Assembly (NCBI RefSeq): GCF_001750725.1
Contig: NZ_CP017279.1
Location: 2,604,001-2,668,000, forward strand
Direction: 5' to 3'
DNA length: 64,000 nt
DNA from: Enterobacter ludwigii
Lineage (GTDB): Bacteria > Pseudomonadota > Gammaproteobacteria > Enterobacterales > Enterobacteriaceae
Shown here piece after piece: positions 52,773-64,000 of this stretch. Position 1 is the first letter of the stretch, and each line of letters opens with the position of its first letter. The notes below the pieces were generated by a model, which saw nothing but the letters and a program-made list of their open reading frames with translations, was not told where the DNA came from and made no database searches. Position numbers and translations under genes: made by a program.

Positions 52773-52782
52773 TGGAAAGCAC

Positions 52783-53709
<927 letters not shown>

Positions 53710-53774
53710 TCAGCGTGGCATTGATGGCGGCTATTATACCCGTATTTCAGCGAGACGGTTTGTTCAGGCGCAAA

Positions 53775-54350
53775 TTACTGCTTCCAGATAATTTTGCTCA
53801 CTTTCCAGCTTTTCAGCGTGTCGTCAGACGGCATTAAACCTTCCGGACCACTCCAGGTACCGGTGAAGAGATAGCTGATATGCTGGCTGCCCTGCGCTTT
53901 ACATTCCACCGCCACGCCGTCGTCAGACGGGGCACTGGTGCAGTTGCCGAAGGCCTGTTTATAGAGTTCGCTAAACGGGGTTCCCACTTTCACACCGCTT
54001 TCGGTTGGGATGTCGTCGTCCATCACAGCAATGCGGTTTACCGTGCCTTTATCACCGTTAATCACCAGCGCCAGCGTGTCACCCTTCAGCGCTTCGAAAT
54101 AACGCACGATATTGCCGTTTTCTGTTTTCATACCGCTGCGCAGGCGATAACCGCCACCCAGTGCATCCTGAAGGGCGTCCTGATCCAGCGCCGTCGCGGC
54201 GGTAATTTTCCCCACGCCCTGCTCGGTCACTTCCGTTGAAGAGCCAAACCAGTTCCACGGATAGGCCGCAGACCAGTTAATTGATGAGAGCGTTGAACAG
54301 CCGGTTAACGCCAGCGGGAGAGCGCATAAAAGTAAACGCAGCGATTTCAT
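53775..54350 (-). CDS. yfeY: RpoE-regulated lipoprotein YfeY (DUF1131)
   Basis: A 191-residue outer-membrane-type lipoprotein. The signal peptide ends in the lipobox LTGC with the lipidated Cys18; Ser at +2 directs it to the outer membrane. The rest is the DUF1131 domain, of unknown function. E. coli yfeY belongs to the sigma-E envelope-stress regulon, and a sigma-E-like promoter is visible at 54383-54410. Confidence 0.94.
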   Translation of the reverse strand: MKSLRLLLCALPLALTGCSTLSSINWSAAYPWNWFGSSTEVTEQGVGKITAATALDQDALQDALGGGYRLRSGMKTENGNIVRYFEALKGDTLALVINGDKGTVNRIAVMDDDIPTESGVKVGTPFSELYKQAFGNCTSAPSDDGVAVECKAQGSQHISYLFTGTWSGPEGLMPSDDTLKSWKVSKIIWKQ

Positions 54351-54382
54351 TGAAACGTCCTTACGTGTTAAATCAACGCTTG

Positions 54383-54410
54383 TTGGAGTGCGGTATCGGC
54401 AAAAAGTGCC
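54383..54410 (-). promoter_or_regulatory. candidate sigma-E promoter of yfeY
   Basis: Minus strand GGCACTT (54410-54404), 16-bp spacer, TCCAA (54387-54383), against GGAACTT-N16-TCtgA/TCaAA. About 33 bp upstream of the yfeY start. Confidence 0.4.
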
Positions 54411-54413
54411 AGG

Positions 54414-54863
54414 TTAATCTTCCTGATGCGTAAAACAGGCGCGAAGGCGGGGATTCGTCAGCAGCCACAGCAGCGCCACGATATCCGCTACGACCAGCGC
54501 AATACCGATACCCGTAAGCGGTTCACCGTTCCACCAGAGCACCGGTTGCCAGACGAGCAGCGCAAACTGAGCGAGGATCAGCAGCCAGCGAAGCGCACCC
54601 CACAGGCGCGGGATCGTATGCCGTCGCCCGCTGCATAAAAACGCCACCACCGCCGGCACGCCCGGCAGCAAGCCGAGCCAGAAGGCATCGTGATCGGGAT
54701 AGAAGAGCGTCAGAAGGGTATCGCCCTGCCCGCGCGACGCGGCGGCCATCACAAACAGCACCCAGGTACGGGCCTGCAGCAGCAAAACGCACCAGAACAA
54801 AAAGGGCAGCCTGACACGCCCTTGCGCATCATAATCTGCCGGATGGATCTCAGTACTCTTCAT
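54414..54863 (-). CDS. yfeZ: inner membrane protein YfeZ
   Basis: A 149-residue membrane protein with four hydrophobic segments ([75 protein letters not shown]). DUF2919; function unknown. Its start overlaps the 3' end of ypeA by 14 bp, and its end is followed by yfeY, so ypeA-yfeZ-yfeY form a run as in E. coli. Confidence 0.93.
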   Translation of the reverse strand: MKSTEIHPADYDAQGRVRLPFLFWCVLLLQARTWVLFVMAAASRGQGDTLLTLFYPDHDAFWLGLLPGVPAVVAFLCSGRRHTIPRLWGALRWLLILAQFALLVWQPVLWWNGEPLTGIGIALVVADIVALLWLLTNPRLRACFTHQED

Positions 54864-55275
54864 CTTCTATCAGGCGCTTACCTAAGCTCAGTACGTCCGC
54901 GTGTTCATAACCCAGACGTTCATACATGCCCAGCACCACGTCGTTATCTTCCCGCACCATGATCTGAATCTTCGGGCAGCCGCGGGCAATGAGTTTCTTT
55001 TCCAGCCGATTGAGCAGCGCATTGGCGATGCCGCGCGCACGAAATTCCGGGTGCACGCCCAGATAATAGGCCGAGCCGCGATGGCCGTCGTACCCGCCCA
55101 TCACTGTTCCCACCACCTCGCCGTTGACTTCTGCAACCAGAAACAGACTGACGTCGTGATTCAGCTTACGTTCAATATCCATTTCCGGATCGTTCCACGG
55201 ACGCAGCAGATCGCAGCGCTCCCAAAGGGTGATCACCTCTTCGAAATCTTCCTGGCGAAAAACGCGTATCTCCAT
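54850..55275 (-). CDS. ypeA: GNAT acetyltransferase YpeA
   Basis: A 141-residue N-acetyltransferase of the GNAT family; target unknown. The acetyl-CoA loop is [20 protein letters not shown] (about residues 70-89, R-x-x-G-I-A) and [12 protein letters not shown] is the C-terminal motif. The start at 55275 ([14 protein letters not shown]) follows E. coli; a longer frame from 55338 adds 21 unconserved residues. Divergent from amiA. Confidence 0.94.
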   Translation of the reverse strand: MEIRVFRQEDFEEVITLWERCDLLRPWNDPEMDIERKLNHDVSLFLVAEVNGEVVGTVMGGYDGHRGSAYYLGVHPEFRARGIANALLNRLEKKLIARGCPKIQIMVREDNDVVLGMYERLGYEHADVLSLGKRLIEDEEY

Positions 55276-55487
55276 GGTATTAACCGCCTTTTCGGGTTTA
55301 AAAACAGTGATTATGGCGTGAACATCGCGTTTAGCCAATAACCGGGGAAAAACTCGCCAAAATTTGGCATAATGTCACTTTGTCACGTATTGAAATGAAA
55401 AGTAAAACAATTCTCAATAAGGACTGTCGTAACGCTAATCACGATACGATATAACACCAGGACCCCAATTTTTACAATTCAGGCCGC

Positions 55488-57262
<1,775 letters not shown>

Positions 57263-57280
57263 TACCGGCAGGCGCAGCGC

Positions 57281-59560
57281 TTACAGCGGCTGCGTCTGCG
57301 CTTCAACCACCGCCAGTGCTACCATATTCACGATACGACGCACCGAAGCAATCGGCGTCAACACGTGCACTGGCTTCGCCACGCCCATCAGCACCGGTCC
57401 TACGGTGACCCCTTCAGAGCTGGAGACACGCAGCAGGTTGTAACTGATGCGGGCCGCTTCCACGTTCGGCATAATCAGCACGTTTGCAGAACCTTTCAGC
57501 GGGCTGTCCGGCATGCGTTCGTTACGAATGCTCTCCACCAGCGCAGCATCACCGTGCATCTCGCCGTCAATCATCAGTTCCGGCGCACGCTGGCGAACCA
57601 GCTCCAGCGTCTGGCGCATTTTGCACGCCGCCGCTGATTTCGACGAACCGAAGTTGGAGTGCGACAGCAGCGCCACCTTCGGTTCAATCCCAAAGCGACG
57701 CACGGTTTCTGCCGCCATCACGGTGATCTCCGCCAGCTCTTCCGGGCTCGGATCGTCGTTAACGTAGGTGTCGGCAATAAAGGTGTTGCCGCTTGGCAGC
57801 AGCAGCGCGTTCATCGCCCCGGCGGTGTGGACCCCTTCGCGATAGCCGAAGATCTCCTGCACCACGCTGAAGTGCTCGTGGTAATCACCGATCGTGCCGC
57901 AGATCAACGCATCCGCTTCACCGCGGTGGACCATGATCGCCCCGATCACCGTCGTGTTGCTGATCACGGCCTTTTGCGCCTGCTCCTGGGTGATCCCGCG
58001 ACGTTTCATGATCGCGTAGTATTCGTTCCAGTACTCTTTAAAGCGCGGATCGGATTCGTTATTAACGATCTCAAAATCCACACCCGCTTTGATCTGCAGC
58101 CCCAGCTTCTGGATACGCATCTCGATAACGCTCGGACGACCGATCAGGATTGGCTTCGCCAGACCTAAGGTGATCAGCTCCTGCGTGGCATGCAGAACGC
58201 GCGCCTCTTCCCCTTCCGCCAGCACCACGCGTTTCGCGTCGGCACGCGCCTGGGAGAAAATGGGCTTCATAAACAGGTTGGTTTTGTAGACAAACTCGGT
58301 GAGCTTATCGACGTAAGCATCGAAATCTTTGATGGGGCGCGTCGCCACGCCGGAGTCCATTGCCGCCTTAGCAACCGCCGGGGCGATTTTGACAATCAGA
58401 CGCGGGTCGAATGGTTTTGGAATGATGTAGTCCGGGCCAAAGCTCAGATCCTGGTCACCATACGCCGAGGCGACCACTTCGCTCTGCTCGGCATGCGCCA
58501 GTTCCGCAATGGCATGAACGGCCGCGAGCTTCATCTCTTCGTTGATCGCCGTCGCGCCCACGTCCAGCGCCCCGCGGAAGATGAACGGGAAGCAGAGAAC
58601 GTTGTTCACCTGGTTCGGGTAATCGGAACGACCGGTACAGATAATGGCATCTTCACGCACGGCTTTTGCCAGCGGCGGCAGAATTTCCGGTTCCGGGTTT
58701 GCCAGCGCCAGAATCATTGGCGCACGCGCCATTTTCTTCACCATCTCCTGGGTCAGCACTTTCGGGCCTGAACAGCCAAGGAAGATATCCGCGCCGTCAA
58801 TTACGTCCTCCAGCGTGCGTTTACCGTCGTCTTCTACCGCGTAGGCCGCTTTGGTTTCCGCCATGTTCGGCTCACGGTCCTTGTAGATAACGCCTTTGGA
58901 GTCGCAGACCACAATGTTGTGCTTCTGCATGCCCAGCGCCACCAGCAGGTTCATACAGGCGATTGCCGCCGCGCCTGCGCCGGAAACCACCATACGCACG
59001 TCAGAGAGATTTTTCTCAACCACACGCAGACCGTTCAGAATGGCCGCGGTGCTGATAATCGCAGTACCGTGCTGGTCATCATGGAACACGGGAATGTTCA
59101 TACGCTCGCGCAGTTTCTGCTCGATATAGAAACATTCCGGCGCTTTGATGTCTTCGAGGTTGATCCCACCGAAGGTCGGTTCCAGCGCGGCAACCACATT
59201 GATGAATTTATCAGGATCGAGCTCATCCACTTCGATATCGAACACGTCAATACCGGCAAATTTCTTGAACAGAACACCCTTGCCTTCCATCACGGGCTTA
59301 CCGGCCAGCGCACCAATATTGCCTAATCCCAGCACCGCCGTCCCGTTAGAGATCACGGCGACCAGGTTGCCACGCGCGGTGTATTTATAGGCTGCCAGCG
59401 GATCTTTTTCGATTTCGAGGCACGGCGCCGCGACGCCGGGCGAATAGGCCAGCGCCAGATCGCGCTGAGTCGCCAGCGGTTTTGTCGGGGAGACCTGAAT
59501 TTTACCTGGGACAGGGAACTCATGGAAATCGAGAGCACTCTGTTTTAACTGATCATCCAT
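57281..59560 (-). CDS. maeB: NADP-dependent malic enzyme MaeB
   Basis: MaeB decarboxylates malate to pyruvate with NADP. 759 residues in three parts: malic enzyme N-terminal domain (about 18-160; [36 protein letters not shown]), NAD(P)-binding domain (about 160-400; [20 protein letters not shown]), and a phosphotransacetylase-like C-terminal domain (about 430-750) that acts as a regulatory domain binding acetyl-CoA. Convergent with hemF, 18 bp apart. Divergent from talA. Confidence 0.97.
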   Translation of the reverse strand: MDDQLKQSALDFHEFPVPGKIQVSPTKPLATQRDLALAYSPGVAAPCLEIEKDPLAAYKYTARGNLVAVISNGTAVLGLGNIGALAGKPVMEGKGVLFKKFAGIDVFDIEVDELDPDKFINVVAALEPTFGGINLEDIKAPECFYIEQKLRERMNIPVFHDDQHGTAIISTAAILNGLRVVEKNLSDVRMVVSGAGAAAIACMNLLVALGMQKHNIVVCDSKGVIYKDREPNMAETKAAYAVEDDGKRTLEDVIDGADIFLGCSGPKVLTQEMVKKMARAPMILALANPEPEILPPLAKAVREDAIICTGRSDYPNQVNNVLCFPFIFRGALDVGATAINEEMKLAAVHAIAELAHAEQSEVVASAYGDQDLSFGPDYIIPKPFDPRLIVKIAPAVAKAAMDSGVATRPIKDFDAYVDKLTEFVYKTNLFMKPIFSQARADAKRVVLAEGEEARVLHATQELITLGLAKPILIGRPSVIEMRIQKLGLQIKAGVDFEIVNNESDPRFKEYWNEYYAIMKRRGITQEQAQKAVISNTTVIGAIMVHRGEADALICGTIGDYHEHFSVVQEIFGYREGVHTAGAMNALLLPSGNTFIADTYVNDDPSPEELAEITVMAAETVRRFGIEPKVALLSHSNFGSSKSAAACKMRQTLELVRQRAPELMIDGEMHGDAALVESIRNERMPDSPLKGSANVLIMPNVEAARISYNLLRVSSSEGVTVGPVLMGVAKPVHVLTPIASVRRIVNMVALAVVEAQTQPL

Positions 59561-59850
59561 CTTATTTTTCCTTTCACGTATCGGTCAAAAGGGTGACGTT
59601 TGCGATCCTGAAGCACACCCTGGTGTGCCGCCTAGTATCGCCGCAGGCAGCCACATAAACTTTGAAGGCTGCCAAACTCTCACCATTGCAGAATAAAAAT
59701 TGTTATCAATTTATAACAGCCATGTTACCCGTCTCAGAAAGCAATGCCTCCCCCGTCTGCTATGCTTTTTTGTTAAGTCCATCATGATTTTCGCAGAAGT
59801 GTGAACTAACGCACTCGAGTAACTCTTTTATTTCCAAGGAGTAATTATTT
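59561..59850. other. divergent spacer maeB/talA
   Basis: 290 bp. A possible sigma-S type -10 for talA is CTATGCT (59760-59766), about 85 bp before the start; talA-tktB are sigma-S dependent in E. coli. An AT-rich inverted stretch (TTGTTATCAATTTATAACAG) is at 59699-59718. Confidence 0.35.
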
Positions 59851-60801
59851 ATGAACCAACTAGACGGCATCAAACAATTCACTACCGTGGTCGCCGACAG
59901 CGGTGATATCGAGTCGATTCGCCACTATCAGCCCGAAGATGCGACCACTAACCCTTCGCTGCTGCTCAAAGCGGCCGGTCTTGCTCATTTTAGTCATCTG
60001 ATTGATGACGCTATCGACTACGGTAAACAGCGCGGTAAAACACAGGAGCAGCAGGTCGCCGAAGCGAGCGACAAGCTGGCCGTTAATTTCGGTGCGGAAA
60101 TTCTGAAAAGCATCCCGGGACGCGTCTCTACCGAAGTGGACGCCCGCCTCTCCTTCGACCAGGAGAAGAGCATCACGAAAGCCCGCCGCCTGGTTGAGCT
60201 CTACCAGGAGCAGGGCATCGATAAATCGCGCATTCTGATTAAGCTGGCCTCAACCTGGGAAGGGATCCGCGCGGCGGAAGTTCTGGAAAAAGAGGGGATC
60301 CATTGCAACCTGACGTTGCTGTTCTCCTTTGCGCAGGCGCGCGCCTGTGCCGAAGCCGGCGTCTTCCTGGTGTCTCCGTTCGTCGGGCGAATCTATGACT
60401 GGTATCAGGCTAAACAGCCGATGGATCCGTACGTGGTGGATGAGGACCCGGGCGTGAAATCGGTGCGTAATATCTACGACTATTACAAACAGCACCGCTA
60501 CGAAACCATCGTGATGGGCGCCAGCTTCCGCCGTACCGAGCAGATCCTCGCCCTGGCAGGCTGTGACCGCCTGACCATCTCCCCTAACCTGCTTAAAGAG
60601 CTGCAGGACAAAGAGGAGACGGTTATCCGCAAACTGGTGCCCACATCAACCGTTCTCCCCAAACCTAAAGCCATGACCGAAGCGGAATTCCGCTGGGAGC
60701 ACAATCAGGACGCAATGGCCGTCGAAAAACTGGCGGAAGGCATCCGCCTGTTCGCCGTCGACCAGCGCAAACTTGAAGATCTTCTTGCCGCCAAACTTTA
60801 A
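59851..60801 (+). CDS. talA: transaldolase A
   Basis: Transaldolase of the non-oxidative pentose phosphate pathway. 316 residues; Schiff-base Lys in [20 protein letters not shown] (about 131) and the family start motif [20 protein letters not shown] then NPSLLLKAA (about 13-41). AAGGAG precedes ATG. Operon with tktB, 19 bp apart. This is the stationary-phase isozyme in E. coli. Confidence 0.97.
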   Translation: MNQLDGIKQFTTVVADSGDIESIRHYQPEDATTNPSLLLKAAGLAHFSHLIDDAIDYGKQRGKTQEQQVAEASDKLAVNFGAEILKSIPGRVSTEVDARLSFDQEKSITKARRLVELYQEQGIDKSRILIKLASTWEGIRAAEVLEKEGIHCNLTLLFSFAQARACAEAGVFLVSPFVGRIYDWYQAKQPMDPYVVDEDPGVKSVRNIYDYYKQHRYETIVMGASFRRTEQILALAGCDRLTISPNLLKELQDKEETVIRKLVPTSTVLPKPKAMTEAEFRWEHNQDAMAVEKLAEGIRLFAVDQRKLEDLLAAKL

Positions 60802-60820
60802 CCTTGCCACGGAGTGAATT

Positions 60821-62809
60821 ATGTCCCGTAAAGAGCTAGCCAATGCCATTCGCGCCCTCAGCATGGATGCCGTGCAGAAAGCCAATTCCGGCCACCCTGG
60901 CGCCCCCATGGGCATGGCTGACATTGCCGAAGTGCTGTGGAATGATTTCCTGAAGCACAACCCGAACGACCCCAGCTGGTACGATCGTGACCGTTTTATT
61001 CTCTCTAACGGCCACGCCTCCATGCTGCTCTACAGCCTGCTGCACCTTTCCGGCTACGACCTGCCGCTATCCGAGTTAAAAAACTTCCGCCAGCTGCACT
61101 CAAAAACGCCGGGCCACCCGGAGATAGGCTATACGCCGGGTGTGGAGACCACCACCGGGCCGCTCGGCCAGGGGTTAGCCAACGCGGTCGGGCTGGCGAT
61201 TGCCGAACGCACGCTGGCGGCGCAGTTTAACCAGCCAGACCACGAGATTGTCGATCACTACACTTATGTGTTTATGGGCGACGGCTGTCTGATGGAAGGG
61301 ATTTCTCACGAAGTCTGTTCGCTGGCGGGCACGCTGGGGCTGGGCAAGCTGATCGGATTTTACGATCACAACGGTATCTCCATCGACGGGGAGACCAAAG
61401 GCTGGTTTACCGACGACACGGCAAAACGGTTTGAGGCCTACCACTGGCACGTAGTGCATGAAATTGACGGCCACGACCCAGAAGCGGTGAAAAAAGCGAT
61501 TCAGGAAGCGCAAAGCGTGAAGGACAAACCGTCCCTGATCATCTGTCGCACCACCATCGGTTTCGGCTCACCGAACAAAGCGGGTAAAGAGGAAGCCCAC
61601 GGCGCGGCGCTGGGTGAAGAAGAAGTGGCGCTGACCCGGCAGAAACTGGGCTGGAAATACCCGCCGTTTGAGATCCCGAAAGAGATCTACCGCGAGTGGG
61701 ACGCCCGCGAAGAGGGTGAAAAAGCCCAGCACGCGTGGAATGAAAAATTTGCCGCCTATCAAAAAGCCCACCCGGAACTGGCCGCTGAATTCTCGCGCCG
61801 CATGAGCGGTGGCCTGCCGGAGGACTGGGAAGCGAAAACCCAGGCGCTGATTGAAAATCTGCAGTCTAACCCGGCGAAAATTGCCACCCGTAAGGCCTCG
61901 CAAAACACCCTCAACGCCATCGGCCCCCTCCTGCCCGAACTGCTGGGCGGCTCCGCGGATCTGGCTCCAAGTAACCTGACCATCTGGTCTGGCTCAAAAT
62001 CGCTGAAAGAGGATATTGCCGGGAACTATATCCACTATGGGGTGCGTGAGTTCGGGATGACCGCCATTGCCAACGGCATCGCCCATCACGGCGGGTTTGT
62101 GCCCTACACCGCCACCTTCCTGATGTTCGTTGAGTACGCCCGTAACGCGGCGCGTATGGCGGCATTAATGAAAGCGCGGCAGATCATGGTCTACACCCAC
62201 GATTCGATTGGTCTGGGTGAAGACGGTCCCACGCACCAGGCCGTTGAGCAGCTGGCGAGCCTGCGTTTGACGCCTAACTTCAGCACCTGGCGTCCGTGCG
62301 ATCAGGTCGAAGCGGCGGTTGGCTGGAAGCTGGCGGTTGAGCGCCACACGGGGCCAACGGCATTAATTCTGTCGCGGCAAAACCTGGCCCAGATTGAACG
62401 CACGCCGGAGCAGGTAAAAAATATCGCCCGCGGCGGGTACATCCTGAAAGACAGCGGCGGCAAACCGGATGTCATCCTGATTGCTACCGGTTCTGAGGTG
62501 GAAATTACCGTGAAGGCCGCGGAAAAACTGACCGCCGAAGGTCATGCGGTACGCGTGGTATCCCTGCCGTCCACCGACATTTTTGATGCACAGGATGAGG
62601 CCTACCGTGAATCGGTCCTGCCCTCTAACGTCGCAGCCCGTGTGGCCGTCGAGGCGGGTATCGCCGACTACTGGTACAAATATGTCGGGCTGAAAGGCGC
62701 TATCGTCGGGATGCGTGGGTACGGCGAGTCGGCGCCTGCCGACAAGCTGTTCCCGTATTTTGGCTTTACCGTTGAGAATGTGGTTGAGAAGGCTCTGAGC
62801 GTAATTTAG
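60821..62809 (+). CDS. tktB: transketolase B
   Basis: Thiamine diphosphate-dependent transketolase, second isozyme. 662 residues. Substrate His in [20 protein letters not shown] (His ~26), TPP motif [20 protein letters not shown] to YDHN (about 154-186), catalytic Glu in [19 protein letters not shown] (~411). GGAG lies before the ATG. Its stop overlaps that of ypfG by 4 bp. Confidence 0.97.
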   Translation: MSRKELANAIRALSMDAVQKANSGHPGAPMGMADIAEVLWNDFLKHNPNDPSWYDRDRFILSNGHASMLLYSLLHLSGYDLPLSELKNFRQLHSKTPGHPEIGYTPGVETTTGPLGQGLANAVGLAIAERTLAAQFNQPDHEIVDHYTYVFMGDGCLMEGISHEVCSLAGTLGLGKLIGFYDHNGISIDGETKGWFTDDTAKRFEAYHWHVVHEIDGHDPEAVKKAIQEAQSVKDKPSLIICRTTIGFGSPNKAGKEEAHGAALGEEEVALTRQKLGWKYPPFEIPKEIYREWDAREEGEKAQHAWNEKFAAYQKAHPELAAEFSRRMSGGLPEDWEAKTQALIENLQSNPAKIATRKASQNTLNAIGPLLPELLGGSADLAPSNLTIWSGSKSLKEDIAGNYIHYGVREFGMTAIANGIAHHGGFVPYTATFLMFVEYARNAARMAALMKARQIMVYTHDSIGLGEDGPTHQAVEQLASLRLTPNFSTWRPCDQVEAAVGWKLAVERHTGPTALILSRQNLAQIERTPEQVKNIARGGYILKDSGGKPDVILIATGSEVEITVKAAEKLTAEGHAVRVVSLPSTDIFDAQDEAYRESVLPSNVAARVAVEAGIADYWYKYVGLKGAIVGMRGYGESAPADKLFPYFGFTVENVVEKALSVI

Positions 62810-63849
62810 CGCGTGATCCACAACGTGGGCCAGGCATCTGGCCCATTCCAGTTATCGCAGCTGGGCTCTTCTGCATAACGCACCAGGCGGAAACGCTGGC
62901 CGTCAAAACGCCAGCGCGTCTGGACCCCACAATCGCCAATACCGCGCCCCAGCGCGAGCGTAGTCAGCTCGCGCGTTTTCTCATCAAAGCGGGCATTCAT
63001 CACTTCGATTTCACTGCTATCGTCTGCAGGGGTGAAAGGCAGACGCAGCCTTACTCTGCGGGAAGAAAACGGCTTTTTGCGCGATACCAGCCAGGCCAGA
63101 TCGACCGTGTTATACGCCCCCGCCTCACAGCTAATAATCAGCAATGCTTTTTCATCGGTTAACGCGGTAACACGCACTTCCCGGCGGTTAGGATCGAGCG
63201 AGCACTGGCTGTTGTTCATCCGCCAGGTGCCATAATCCAGCAGGTCGTTCAATTCGGCGTGGGAGAGCGGCGTCGGCGTCGGATTGACTACCGCCACCTT
63301 TTTTAAGGCGGGTGCAGGCGGCACGCTTAACGGCGGATCGTCACCTTTTTTAATCCAGGCCGTTTCACTCCCGACACGTTTCTGCTGCGCGTCAATAAAC
63401 AACAGCGCGGCTTTCAGGCCGTTCAGAGAGATAACCTGGTCACCGCCGCGCAAGGTCAGGGCTTTTCCTTCCTGGATATTTTTCAGAAACGCCGTGATGG
63501 TGGCGGCATCATCACTTTTCAGATGCCACGGGGTTAACTGCCAGTGCTGCCGATCCAGCTTGAGAGGAACCTTATCCAGCAACAACCGCGGCGCAATATC
63601 CGCTTCTTTCACGGCAGGGTCAGCAAGGCCGCCGAGATCGATACGCAGCGTAGCGTCGGTTTTCGCGCCGGCACTGCGGCTGAGCGTCATGACCAGCCCC
63701 CGGTGTTCACCGGTATTGCGTGCGAGGCAAAAATTCTGGTTATTGCAGGTCACCTGCCAGTCAGAAAATAATTGCTGGGCAGGCGCAGCCCACACCTGCG
63801 AGGAGGTGAGCACGCAAAACAGGCAGAGAAGAGAGACGCAATAGCGCAT
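62806..63849 (-). CDS. ypfG: YpfG, DUF1176 periplasmic protein
   Basis: A 347-residue protein with a signal peptide ([21 protein letters not shown], cleavage after WAAPA region) and the DUF1176 domain: [16 protein letters not shown] with paired cysteines near the start, and C-terminal [12 protein letters not shown] and [19 protein letters not shown]. The function is unknown. I start at ATG 63849; a GTG at 63858 adds three residues. It overlaps tktB tail to tail. Matches E. coli YpfG in position and length. Confidence 0.92.
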   Translation of the reverse strand: MRYCVSLLCLFCVLTSSQVWAAPAQQLFSDWQVTCNNQNFCLARNTGEHRGLVMTLSRSAGAKTDATLRIDLGGLADPAVKEADIAPRLLLDKVPLKLDRQHWQLTPWHLKSDDAATITAFLKNIQEGKALTLRGGDQVISLNGLKAALLFIDAQQKRVGSETAWIKKGDDPPLSVPPAPALKKVAVVNPTPTPLSHAELNDLLDYGTWRMNNSQCSLDPNRREVRVTALTDEKALLIISCEAGAYNTVDLAWLVSRKKPFSSRRVRLRLPFTPADDSSEIEVMNARFDEKTRELTTLALGRGIGDCGVQTRWRFDGQRFRLVRYAEEPSCDNWNGPDAWPTLWITR

Positions 63850-63928
63850 GAATGGCACAATCCCGGAACGAAAACGCTTAACTGGGCTGTATCTTCGTGT
63901 TCCCGCCCGGGTTGCTCAATCGGATTTA

Positions 63929-63946
63929 TCGGATAGATTTATCCGA
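63929..63946. repeat. short inverted repeat upstream of ypfG
   Basis: TCGGATA-GATT-TATCCGA, 7-bp perfect arms, about 80 bp upstream of ypfG near the right window edge. It could be an operator or a hairpin; nothing else is recognised from 63859 to 64000. Confidence 0.35.
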
Positions 63947-64000
63947 AATACATTCTATCACCGTTCGAGAGAGGCGTTCATCAGCCCGGTCGTTTGAAGA

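Noticed and set aside
63859..64000. Start of a further gene at the right edge
   Set aside because: No frame with a ribosome site was found in the last 140 bases; only a short inverted repeat.

Overview
The window is a chromosomal segment of an enterobacterium, most likely the Enterobacter cloacae complex. From alaC rightward the genes follow the E. coli K-12 order from lpxP to ypfG almost step by step. The clearest genus pointers are an indolepyruvate decarboxylase (ipdC) that matches the E. cloacae enzyme as I remember it, and a type VI secretion (T6SS) cluster of Enterobacter layout on the left. Most genes are intact, GC-rich and typical of the core genome. The left ~1.35 kb and the spacers around tssB are visibly AT-richer.

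Region 1 (1-12.0 kb, minus strand) is part of a T6SS locus: tssB, tssC, tssK, tssL, an OmpA-domain subunit, hcp, clpV, then an AT-rich cassette (one putative membrane-active effector and two tandem paralogous two-helix membrane proteins), then the 5' end of vgrG, cut by the window edge. tssC carries an in-frame TAG at codon 170 where the family has tyrosine. Unless it is suppressed or is a sequence error, the sheath, and so the apparatus, should be dead. The baseplate and membrane-complex genes tssA, E, F, G, J and M are not in the window.

Region 2 (12.2-24.2 kb) holds wbuC, lpxP (with an unusual start), the 23-codon ypdK, alaC, the pyruvate-sensing two-component pair ypdAB, glk, yfeO, then ipdC with a divergent aldo-keto reductase (absent from this spot in E. 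coli), and ypeC. Region 3 (24.2-32.8 kb) holds mntH (MntR and Fur sites), nupC, the cyclic-di-GMP phosphodiesterase pdeA, two tRNA-Ala, yfeC and yfeD, gltX, and the tRNA cluster Val-Val-Val-Lys. The tRNA-Lys tail is followed by a 155-bp repeat unit containing a strongly foldable insert.

Region 4 (32.9-42.9 kb) holds the xanthosine operon xapAB with xapR, a FlxA-like gene behind a good sigma-28 promoter, yfeR and yfeH, ypeB, ligA, zipA and cysZ. Region 5 (43-52.6 kb) combines cysteine synthesis and the sugar phosphotransferase system: cysK, ptsH-ptsI-crr, pdxK, cysM and the sulfate/thiosulfate transporter cysPTWA. Region 6 (52.7-64 kb) holds yfeX, yfeY, yfeZ, ypeA, amiA-hemF, maeB, talA-tktB and ypfG. 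Compared with E. coli K-12, the fry/ypdC block, the ucpA-mur-yfeW block, the eut operon and yfeN are missing.

No insertion sequence, CRISPR array, rRNA gene or prophage was recognised. The observations most worth a second look are the tssC amber codon, the effector/twin-immunity cassette, the tRNA-Lys tail repeat, the sigma-28 promoter of the FlxA-like gene, and the TyrR box in front of ipdC.
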